From the NCBI GenBank assembly GCA_014925825.1, contig JACGCK010000017.1, positions 1 to 64,000 on the forward strand: a stretch of DNA of 64,000 nucleotides, given 5' to 3'. The DNA comes from Pholiota molesta (Eukaryota > Basidiomycota > Agaricomycetes > Agaricales > Strophariaceae). Shown one piece after another: positions 47,205-56,886 of this stretch (positions within the stretch are counted from its first letter, which is position 1; every line of letters starts with the position of its first letter). Position numbers and translations under genes: made by a program. The notes below the pieces were generated by a model. That model was not told the origin of the DNA and did not search any database. It saw nothing but the letters and a program-made list of their open reading frames with translations.

Positions 47205-47345
47205 TTTGTATGTATGGGCAAACGAAATCAAGCGAAATGTAGTAAGCAGCCGACAGATACCAACTGGCGGCTTTGTAGGCGATGCCACGGACCGGGGCGA
47301 TGGGCGGAGATGTGAGCGGGCGACTTTGAAAGCGGGCGACAGATT
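47205..47345 (+). repeat. Internal dispersed repeat C, copy 2
   Basis: Shares GGGCAAACGAAA, GCCGACAGATACCAACTGGCGG, TGCCACGGACC, GGGCGGAGAT and GAGCGGGCGACTTT with 17035-17180 and 51525-51690, same strand. Confidence 0.6.
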
Positions 47346-47616
47346 GAATCATTACAATTATCTGTAGGATTCTTATCCTGGAAGGGCAAACGGGGTCGAG
47401 TCACAAAGATGGGCGGAATCGAATATCTTATTAATGGACCGATGCGTATGATTCAGTGCCAATGACGTGGCAGGCGGGATCCTGTTCTTCAGGACCTCGT
47501 ACGACGGCTTTATAGGGGGAGGTCTGTGATTTGCAACTCTTCCGGAAGATGGGTGTTTGCCCATTGGATCAGGACATCGTCAGCGGTGGTGTTTATCTGA
47601 AATTCAAACAGGAAGT
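47346..47616. other. Spacer before the BOI-like pseudogene 3' end
   Basis: No gene is supported. Confidence 0.3.
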
Positions 47617-50600
47617 TTAGTACAGCCTCGCAAATTCCCTGGAGCTAGAGCCTTTGCCTACCCTCGTACGCACTGTGCTCGACCTCCGCATTTCTCTCGA
47701 GGGCCGTGGGGGTGCTGCAGCTCTTGGGGTCATTGCCTCGTCGCTGAAGAACGAATCAAGCCGCGTGCGCTGTGCATCTTTTGAGCTCGCGGCGGCGCCA
47801 TTAGCACCGCTACCTAAGCCTATGAGGACTGCGCGTCGCGACTGGATAGTTGGTTTGGATCTTTCTGCGGAGTGCCTTTTGCGTCGCATCGCGTGCCGTT
47901 GTTGGCGACGGAGGACGAGGGGCGGGGTTTATCGCTTGCGCAACGACAAGCGGGATAGTCGGGATATTGCACGACGACACCGCGGGTTCTGATAAAGAGT
48001 AATAGGAATAAGATAAGATGTGAACAACATGGCGAAGCCGTATATCAGAGCGGATCACATACTCGTGTAGTCCCTTCCGATCGTAGCTTTCATGATCGCC
48101 TTCATCCAATCACGGATAATGGTCGTCTCGTCCGAACTGAAGTGATGCGTCTTGTCCTGATCATGATCTATTCGGAAGCCATATCGCCCTGGATCAACGT
48201 TCTCGTCTACAGTGACCTGTACCCGGTAATGTGGATGTATCCCTTGATGCGCGTTTCCTGTAGCCCAGCAATAATAAAAATCAGATGCGAAAAAGGATAG
48301 GAGAACGCAAAACCCACCGTCTTACTGTTACCCCTTAGGCAATACAAATGCGGTCCTTTGAGGGCGAAGTACCGCAGTTTCCACGAATTATACCGGTCTC
48401 CTTTCTTCCGCATCCATCCCGCATGGTCTGGCTCTCCGATCTGCCCCAAGATGTTCAGACCCTGCTGGATCGGCCCTGACACGCCATTGACAGTCTCCTG
48501 CGCATTGCTGGCATTCGCGCTTGCGGCAGCGATATGTGGGTTGGACGGCGTGCGTTTCCTGAGCGTAGAATGATCCTTCTTCGGGCCTTCCTTCTCCCAA
48601 TTCTTCGGTGAGGCATCGTGAAGCGAGCCGATGAGGGTATCTCTTTGCGATCCGCCGTCAGTTGCGGTCGTGCGCTGGGAGACGGACGAGAATTTGCGCA
48701 TGCCTGGCCCATGTAGTCTGGGCAAAGCGAATTTACTGGTCTTCTCTACAGGCTGACTATCGTCGCCAGCACTATGATTCGAGGTCATTCACATACAAAT
48801 CAGCACAGTGAATGATTTTCCAAAAGAAAGCAAAACGAACCTTGGCGCAGGCTTCCGGCCCTTTCCCAAAGTACCAGCAAACGTGCCTCCAAAGATGCTC
48901 AGCCTGTCTCCATGCTTGCCACCATCGAGGCTCTTCTTCGTGCGGGCATGCCGGCTACTCAAGCTCGTTTGTCTTTCTCTTTGCCGTCTTTGATGCCGTC
49001 CTTGATGCTATCCTTGTCCTTCAGGTCCTTATCAGGGGTATCACGAACCGTCGGAGATGGGATAGGCGAAGGGCGCCCAAAGGATGCAGTCGAGTCTTGT
49101 GAGCGCCCGAATAGGCGCCGGCGCATGCTCTTGCTGGGTGCGATATCGCCCTAAGTGAGATGAGATGGTCAATATATGATGTGATTTAGTGGTAGGATAA
49201 ACTTACGTCGCTCATATGCCCTCGGTCGTCGTCCGCAGTGTTCATAGGTACAACAAGTTTGCTCTTTGTGGCGGAATCCTTGAGGTTTCCTTCACTATTG
49301 GGTGAAATCAATAGCTGCGCAGGGCGACCTTCTGCTATTACAAGTCAAAATGCGAATGTCACTAGTGAGGAAGTAAAAGCCTACCCATTCAGGGGAGTTG
49401 TTAGTCGCCATCGTAATACCTAACCCAACACCTGCAGCTGCCATAGCCGCCGCCGCCGCCGACGCTGCAACATCAGCCGCACCAGCGGCAGCAGCCTCCG
49501 CCAGCATCTTAGTATGATAATGCTGGCCTGCCAACGCGCCCTCCTGCACTGACCCAAACTGCTGCTGATTCCCCACAGCAAAGCCCTAACCGCCGAACGA
49601 CTGCGGGCTCTGATTCGCCCCGGCAAATGCATGGGCCCCGTAAGCAGCGCTCGAGCCCGGGAAGGAGTGGTGGCTCACACTCTGCGTGCGCGAGTGGTGG
49701 TTCAGCTGCATGGGAGACGTCTGCCCGGATGCGGAATGAGTATCGTAGTACTCGACTGACGGCGGGCGGCGCAGGTCGGCGACGGCATTGGCGATGCGCA
49801 TACGCTTGCCGAACGCCATGATGCCAATCTCGGACTTCAGTAGGTTGACGTCAAGCTCGAGGAGAACGTCGTCCGTGATCTCTTGTTCTGCGTGATGATG
49901 CACAATGTTAGAAGGATAATCAAGAAAACGCATGGATTAGATACGCACCAGTGAACTTGTCGCAGACATCTTGATCCTCTGCTCTTCATTCAATAACTTC
50001 TTCAACTGGTTGTGCTTAGAGTGCAACGTGCTGTTGAATTGCGTTGAGATTGAGGACGAGGGCAAGCCATTCACCAGCGGCGTCTCTCGGACTGGTGCAC
50101 TATAGCGCTTGGGTTCTGCGGAAGCCACGACTGCTGCGGCTGCTGGGATTACTATTGGTGGAGAAATGGGAGTTGGGTACGCGTTCCGCAAGGGCGAAGA
50201 GGGTCTGACGGCCTCAGGCTCAGGCGAGGGCTCGACAACAGGCTCGGGTGGTGAGAAGACCGGGAAGGAGAGCGTGGCAGCAGTGGCTGTCGGCGCATCA
50301 GACTCGTCTCGCGGAGGCATGTCCAGCTGGGTACCCGCCACAGTGGTGGAGGACCCTTCTTGAGTGTGAGAGTCAGTCTCTGTCTCCGTGGTAATCGATG
50401 CCTCCTTTGCATGTGCAACTTCGGCGTCGACCTCTTCGGTCTCGTCTTCTTCTAGGATGTAGGAGTGAGGTCGAGGAAGCCTATTGGCGCGGGTGTAGTC
50501 GCCTTCGTCTTCACTTTCATCGCTGAGCTCGACTTCGATGGGCGGTGCAATAGATCTTTGTATACTTGACCCGTCGTTCGTGTTGATCATCGCTTCGAGT

Positions 50601-50936
50601 TTCTCAGCCTCTTTGACGGCTCGTCTGGCCTTGGCCGCAAGTTTGGTCCTAATAACTTGAATAAGCAATCAAGTTGTCCGCGATGGCGCACAGCACGATC
50701 GGCTCTTGACTTACCTGGGATTCTATACCGAAGCCCTCGGGATCAACGACCGAGCAGGGCCTGGGAGTGCCACTGTACGAGCGCCCCAGGAACCCTTGCA
50801 GCCCACCTGCCTCGCCTACTGTAGTCGAATTTGCATATCCTTCTTCTTCGCCTTCCTCGGATTCGCGGTTGAACAGAGCAGCCTGCCCTGCAAGATTTCT
50901 GATCGCGGCGTTGACGGTTGTTGAACGTTGATGCAT
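47617..50936 (-). pseudogene. BOI1/BOI2-like SAM-PH polarity protein, degenerate copy
   Basis: BOI proteins scaffold polarised growth and exocytosis at the plasma membrane; full-length family members have SH3, SAM and PH domains. The start at 50936 gives MHQRSTTVNAAIRNLAGQAA with no SH3 seen. 50668-49940 encodes a disordered Ser/Pro/acidic linker (YSAPVRETPLVNGLPSSSIS). The second half of a SAM domain follows (DVCDKFTEQEITDDVLLEL...GKRMRIANAVADL, about 49970-49770), joined to the linker in the wrong frame with the first half missing. The PH domain is at about 48420-48070 (GWMRKKGDRYNSWKLRYFAL...GRYGFRIDHD...WMKAIMKAT), with a one-base slip near 48222 after HITGYR. C-terminal PTIPLVVAQAINPAPRPPSP and GLGSGANG stretches again need a frame change. 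The copy is dead; a working copy presumably lies elsewhere. Confidence 0.7.
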
Positions 50937-51290
50937 GATGAGGGTGGAGGTGGTGGTCGAAGAGGGGAGTTCCAACGCGTCCCGCTTGAGCGGACACCAA
51001 GTGGCCACTGGAATGACATTGATAATCCTGAAGTTGATGCGAAAGGTCACTATGCTCCCACATGTGACATGATCATGCGACTCTTTGAGCGGGTCAAGAG
51101 CGGGTATTATAAGCGGGCGACTTTTTGAGCGGGCGACTTTTACTACTTATAATTATTAGTGCAGGCGCTGCTACCTACCTACCGCAGTCAAATGATCGTC
51201 GTGCACTGTAACTTATGTCTCTGCCCAATTTTGACCGCGCTGTCGATGTTCATCTAGATTTGAAGACCACGGTATATAGGTACTACTACT
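50890..51290 (-). repeat. 5' region of BOI-like copy, duplicated at 7905-8380 (copy B)
   Basis: The inverted partner of 7905-8380, described there. It carries AAAAGTCGCCCGCTC twice (51113-51140 on the opposite strand) and the start codon at 50936. Confidence 0.7.
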
Positions 51291-51735
51291 AGCTACTACT
51301 GTACATGTGTAGGTCAGCCTCCAGGCATAGCATGCTGCATGCAACAAAAATAATCATTTTTCACGACCTTGCCGCCCTCTGACCATGGGGAATACAATAC
51401 GATAATAAAAACGTCACCAGTGGGTTTCGAACCCAAAACTCGTCAATTAGACTCAGCGCACAAGCGAAAGCACCAACATACATATTATTGCGAAGACGAC
51501 GGAGGACGTATTATTAGTGTCGCCTTGGTAGACGAAAGGGAAAACGGATTGTAGAAAGCACCCGACAGAGGTTAACTGGCGGTTTTGTGGACGATTCCAC
51601 TGACTGGATGGGCGGTGATCGATTGATCATGCGACTTTTTGAGTGGCCGTTGAGCGGGCGACTTTTCGAGCGGGCGACTTTTCGTGGACTTCTGAAAATC
51701 TAAAATCTAAGGGTAACGGGCCTACGTAATCTCTC
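51291..51735. other. Spacer containing repeat C, copy 3
   Basis: 51525-51690 is the third copy of repeat C (CCCGACAGAGGTTAACTGGCGG, TTTGTGGACGATTCCAC, then GAGCGGGCGACTTTTC twice). The remainder holds no gene. Confidence 0.5.
51525..51690 (+). repeat. Internal dispersed repeat C, copy 3
   Basis: Same block order as 17035-17180 and 47205-47345, ending in TTGAGCGGGCGACTTTTCGAGCGGGCGACTTTTC-type text. Confidence 0.6.
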
Positions 51736-53603
51736 TGCCAAATAACGCGATGGACGTCCAAAACCTCGGAGGCGTATTGGAGATCACAGAATCAGAATTC
51801 GAAGTCGAAATTGTCTGTTCGCCTCACCGGCGGCGGGTGCGCACGCATTCGCCAGAAATCATTGTTATTGGCGACTAATAATGCAAGTTCATAACCGTAG
51901 AATGACAGAGTATAATACTTAAATTATCCGACGAATGGAATCTGCCAGGACCAAATGCTGACGTACCGCCTCTGTCTGGATGACCGTCAATTTTTTCATT
52001 CAAAAAGCTGAGCACAAACGCTTGAGGTGCTTCTGTGTCGTTTAAGTACGGCCGGTTTAACTATATAGAAAAACCAGCCATTAGTGGTGAAAGGATCACA
52101 ATTTGACCAGAATTTCGGCTTTCGTGACAGCGAGCAAAAAAACAGGTGAGGGTGGGCGTCTAGCGGACGTCAGCGAGTTGGCTTGACAACGTCACGGTAT
52201 ATTTTGATGAGCGCCTACATCCTATTTTTACACACGTGGTCTGACATACGTCCTGCTCTTATGCATTGGTTTACATTGGTTTCCTCTTCGCACAAGCATA
52301 TAACCAGGTCGTATCTCAAGCATATGATGCCCAGCATCGTTTAGGTCAGCGTCCACAATACACACGTCGATAACATTCTTTGTAACTTACCTTGAAGTCT
52401 TCTAGGGTGTGAACTCAGTTAGGAAGTAACTGGCATGCAACGCATTGATTCTTTTCAATCGTCTTCGAGCCTTATGATGCTGAAGTCCGAAGTGAGTAAC
52501 TAGTGTGTTGAAGATAGTATATGGCAGGAACATGTGAGACTGCGAGAAAATCAAAAAGCTAGATAAGAATTCGTTCACGCGCTTTTTTTCAGGCTCATAC
52601 TCTCATCCCAACTCAACAAAAATGGTCCAAATCGTCACTACCAAGCACCAACCAGTTCCTGCAGCTGCATGCCAAATAACGCGATGGACGTCCAAAACCT
52701 CGGAGGCGTATTGGAGATCACAGAATCAGAATTCGAAGTCGAAATTGTCTGTTCGCCTCACCGGCGGCGGGTGCGCACGCATTCGCCAGAAATCATTGTT
52801 ATTGGCGACTAATAATGCAAGTTCATAACCGTAGAATGACAGAGTATAATACTTAAATTATCCGACGAATGGAATCTGCCAGGACCAAATGCTGACGTAC
52901 CGCCTCTGTCTGGATGACCGTCAATTTTTTCATTCAAAAAGCTGAGCACAAACGCTTGAGGTGCTTCTGTGTCGTTTAAGTACGGCCGGTTTAACTATAT
53001 AGAAAAACCAGCCATTAGTGGTGAAAGGATCACAATTTGACCAGAATTTCGGCTTTCGTGACAGCGAGCAAAAAAACAGGTGAGGGTGGGCGTCTAGCGG
53101 ACGTCAGCGAGTTGGCTTGACAACGTCACGGTATATTTTGATGAGCGCCTACATCCTATTTTTACACACGTGGTCTGACATACGTCCTGCTCTTATGCAT
53201 TGGTTTACATTGGTTTCCTCTTCGCACAAGCATATAACCAGGTCGTATCTCAAGCATATGATGCCCAGCATCGTTTAGGTCAGCGTCCACAATACACACG
53301 TCGATAACATTCTTTGTAACTTACCTTGAAGTCTTCTAGGGTGTGAACTCAGTTAGGAAGTAACTGGCATGCAACGCATTGATTCTTTTCAATCGTCTTC
53401 GAGCCTTATGATGCTGAAGTCCGAAGTGAGTAACTAGTGTGTTGAAGATAGTATATGGCAGGAACATGTGAGACTGCGAGAAAATCAAAAAGCTAGATAA
53501 GAATTCGTTCACGCGCTTTTTTTCAGGCTCATACTCTCATCCCAACTCAACAAAAATGGTCCAAATCGTCACTACCAAGCACCAACCAGTTCCTGCAGCT
53601 GCA
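51736..53603 (+). repeat. 934-base perfect-looking tandem duplication
   Basis: The unit starting TGCCAAATAACGCGATGGAC occurs at 51736 and 52670 and ends ...CCTGCAGCTGCA both times. I found no difference by eye. The unit holds about 860 non-coding bases and the first 48 bases of the small gene's coding start (ATG at 52622 in copy 1, 53556 in copy 2). In copy 1 the frame is cut at the repeat junction, leaving a fused spurious 68-residue frame; copy 2 continues into the full gene. A fragment of a C-rich exon (GAAATTGTCTGTTCGCCTCA) is also doubled. Confidence 0.9.
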
Positions 53604-53898
53604 CAAACTGCGATAGCTCAATTTTTGAACGTGGTGACGTTCCATGTATCGTATATACAACTGTAAGTATTCCCTTTAGATCTGAACCCTAGTTTTCATC
53701 GTTCAAATTTCACAATACGTTGCTAGCACTCCTTACAATCAGTATTCTATCTTGATAAAGGCCAAAGTGTTCAAGAGCTCTGACACCGGCGGTGCATACG
53801 CAGGCGATATATACTTCGCGCCCAACGGCCAACTCGCGCACTTCATTCCCCGTGCTACAGGCTTACTCCGACGAAGGAACGCGATTAAGAGGCCTTGA
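53556..53898 (+). CDS. Small hypothetical protein, two exons
   Basis: The ATG at 53556 starts MVQIVTTKHQPVPAAAQTAI. Exon 1 ends at 53662 before GTAAGT. An acceptor at 53726 (TTGCTAG) joins QLTPYNQYSILIKAKVF, and the frame runs to TGA at 53896-53898. The total is 279 coding bases (92 residues plus stop). The C-terminal tail is basic (RRRNAIKRP) and follows GDIYFAPNGQLAHFIP. Not recognised. The start lies in a duplicated unit, so a second promoter and start sit 934 bases upstream but lead nowhere. Confidence 0.5.
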
Positions 53899-54299
53899 AT
53901 GGTAAGTAGAAAGTCTTACTACGTTGGGCAGCTGGTTCCAATTCTTATTTATCTGACTTTCGTTGTAGTTCCGAGCTCAATGAAGAATGACCAATTTTTT
54001 GAACGCATTAATATACAGAATGTTAATAGAAATACACCGAAATTTACTAGAATTGGCAGCGATACTTGTACCGTTTTTGCGCCGATCTGACATTCTGTTG
54101 ATAGTTTTGATCACAGTCCTCTCTCGCTAAATCGTGCTGAAGCAATTCGCTGTCGGACGGAACGGTCATCCACAGATGCAGCGGCAGAGCCCTGGGTCTT
54201 GGAAGCTGCCTGTATAGCGTGGACCGAGATGGTGAATGAGACGTGGAAGGTCGTCGGCTGTGTCCAGTTCGAATCAGCTTCAATGGATCGCTTGAGCAT
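53899..54299. other. Spacer, no supported gene
   Basis: Short frames only. Confidence 0.3.
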
Positions 54300-56790
54300 A
54301 AGTATCATCTAATACTCACCTAACGGTACGGTCAAAAGATACGCGGACGCTACACACCAGAGGAGGTACGCTGACGGCGGGGAGGCGCGCGGCGCACCGG
54401 AGGACAAGGTAGGTGCGGGGCCGAGGGGCGCCGCCAGGACAGGCGGTGCAGCGGTGCCTGTGCCATTTTTGGGATGCGCCCGCGGGCGGCGCGTGCTGGA
54501 CTGTGTCTTCCATCGATCGAGAATTGAGGATTCGTATGGCCGCTCAGGCGATGGTGATCGAGGCTCCTCAGCCGGCGAACCGTTGAGCGCGAAGGAAGCA
54601 ACCACAGTAGCCGGCTTTGTCGCCCGTGGTGGCGCTGGTGGTTCTACCCGTGCGGATGTAGAGGGCTTGATTTTGTTGGGCGCCACTGGTTTGGGAGCAG
54701 GAGGTGGAGGGCGTGGTTGGTCTGTGTGAGCGCCCGTCGCTGAAGCAGAACGGGAGGGCTTTGAAGGGAGGGTCTCCGAATGTGCGCTCTTGAACTTCGA
54801 TGTGCTCCTGCTCCATCTGAGCTTCTTGATCGCCTGTGTATTCTTGATGTGCTTGAGCACCAAGATCGTCTTCCGGCAGCCCAATTGTGTCCTCTTGGCT
54901 ATCATATACAAGCTCCTGATCGGCCGCATCAGTTTCATCTTGGAGGATGTCGGGCTGCTGGCCGGCCTCTTGATCAGCGTCGAGACCCTCATCGTTCCCA
55001 GTAGCATCTTGCTCGTCTTCGAACTGGCCTTCGGTTGGGTATTCAAGGTTGAATTGTTCATGAGTGTCAGCGAGTGCTTGGTCTTCTTCGACGTGTTCGC
55101 CATCCTCGACAGTCTGCCCTTCGTTTCGCTGGTCACTTCCGACGGTCCCCTGTTCCTCTGAACCCTCGGCCTGTCGATCGCCCTCAGCAGCACCTTCTGA
55201 TTCAACTTCAGCTTGTTCGCCTTCGATAGTCTCTGACCCTTGGCCCAGTTCAGGCTGCTGATCGTCCTCCGGTGTGTGCTCTGGCTCGTCATGGGACCCT
55301 TGACTGCGTTCGACGGGCTCCTGCTCATTCTCGTGCGGCGAATCATCCTCAGCGACATGTTCTAGTTCAGCGTCGGCCTGTAGTTTGTCCTCGTGTGCAT
55401 ACACTTGTTCGTCTCCGGCCGTTTCGATAGGCCTTGCTGGTCGAATTGTGGATCCTGCGCGGCGACCCGTTCTGGCTCGCCCACATATTGACCATCCTGG
55501 GGACTTGGGTTATGACCATCTACGAGTTGCTGATCGCCCTCATTGGGTTCCTGATTGTGCTCGAGGGCTTCATCGTCGCCCGGAATTTGATCCTGTCAGT
55601 TTTCGGGTAGCTCAGCGGTAATGGGAACATGCTCTTCTCCAGCGTGGTCCTGGTCGTCTTCGGGTTGCGAACCGTTCATATCAAGGTCAAGTTGGATAAG
55701 GTCGCCTGAGGATTCTTGAACGGTATCGGGCTCCTGAGCTTCTTCACTCTGTTCAACGTGCCCAGAATCTTCATTCCGTTTGAGCTGCGCTTGGTCATCG
55801 AGTTCGGAGGTCTGCTGCTGGTCAACTGCCTCTTGTTGAACCTCTTGCTCTTGTAACTCTGGAGCAGAGTTGATCGCTTCTTAATCCTCTCCCAAGTTCC
55901 ATTCTGCGTGTCTGATTCTTGACTGTCGTGTAGTTCGGCGCTGATATCGTCTGACTCTCCTTGGGCTGTGTCGTCCTCCAGATGGTCATCTTGAGCATCG
56001 GATGCCGCGAGCAGGCGGCGCCAGAGCTTGAAGTAGAGAGTGGCACCCCAGTCGGTTGAGCCTGAACGAGGGGGAGGGGAGGCGGTGATAACGTGGAAAG
56101 CTTCGTAGAGGTAAGGCGAACGTTTGCGGAAGCGCATCAGGGCGCCGTTGAGGGGGACGTAGAGCTTATCTTGGTGGGATTATCAGTATCAGTGGCGAAG
56201 GGAAATGAGAGCAGCGTACCGTAGCAATCCCATGGTGTTACGAATTCATGCTCTAAGAGAGGGTCGAGGTCGCGGGTTGAGAGGAATCCATATCGACCCA
56301 AACACAACCGAAATTCCAAAGAAGGAGTAGGCGTATGAGGTCTCCGTCAACCCATGCTTTTGCATCCTTTCTAATCAGCAGGCTGCTGTCGTCCAATTCC
56401 GTCCCCTTTGCAAGCGTCGGAATGTCCGCAATCTTGATAGCAAATGCGTTCGGAAACGGGTTCTTGGGTGCTTTAACCAGACGGGCGTGGAGCGCGGCCC
56501 AGTCCATCGCGTCAGCGGTACCCTCTGCAAAGAATCCAGACGTGCCGCCCATCTTGTATTCAACGTTTTTTGAGCAATTTGTCGATGGCTCCTCTGGTCC
56601 GAGATGTAGAGTCACGACGGCGGGGGATGTAAACAGAGGCGTTGAAAGGCGGTGAACGCCTTCCACGAATCCAGACGTGCCGCCCATCTTGTATCCAATG
56701 ACTAACCTCCGTTCGCGCGTTCCTTCGACTTCGAAGACTTCGATAGCAGGACCATCTCTCGTCTCTACGTCCCACACAGCCTAAACACAA
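54300..56790 (-). pseudogene. DXD glycosyltransferase fragment with long acidic insert
   Basis: Read from 56790: WDVETRDGP, YKMGGTSGF twice (a small duplication), DLIRLLLLWNFGCVWVDMDS with a DMD sugar-nucleotide motif, then LSTRDLDPLLEHEFVTPWDCY in a shifted frame (about 56275). An intron leads to LYVPLNGALMRFRKRSPYLY and WGATLYFKLWRRLLAAS (about 56140-55995). About 1.2 kb of Glu/Asp/Gln-rich coding text follows, with in-frame stops near 55870 and 55595. PPFKALPFCFSDGRS at about 54745 fits the next glycosyltransferase block as I remember the agaricomycete family. The stretch down to 54309 is Pro/Ala-rich in another frame. The N-terminus is cut at the right TIR. Dead copy. The acidic block may be an expanded low-complexity insert or a separate gene. 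Confidence 0.55.
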
Positions 56791-56886
56791 GAAAACGCGT
56801 TAGTTCGCGCTCATGGCTGGAAGAGTGATATCCCTACCTGCTGGTAGATGCCTAGCGTATGTTTCATCGCTCTGTCCAAGAATGCG

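Noticed and set aside
51415..51450. Possible tRNA (GGTTTCGAACCCAAAA-type T-arm text)
   Set aside because: No acceptor, D or anticodon arms could be folded around it on either strand.
54309..55358. A 349-residue minus-strand frame as one gene
   Set aside because: Its first two thirds is the acidic block read in a second frame (Ser/Arg/Met-rich nonsense); only its Pro-rich end looks coding.
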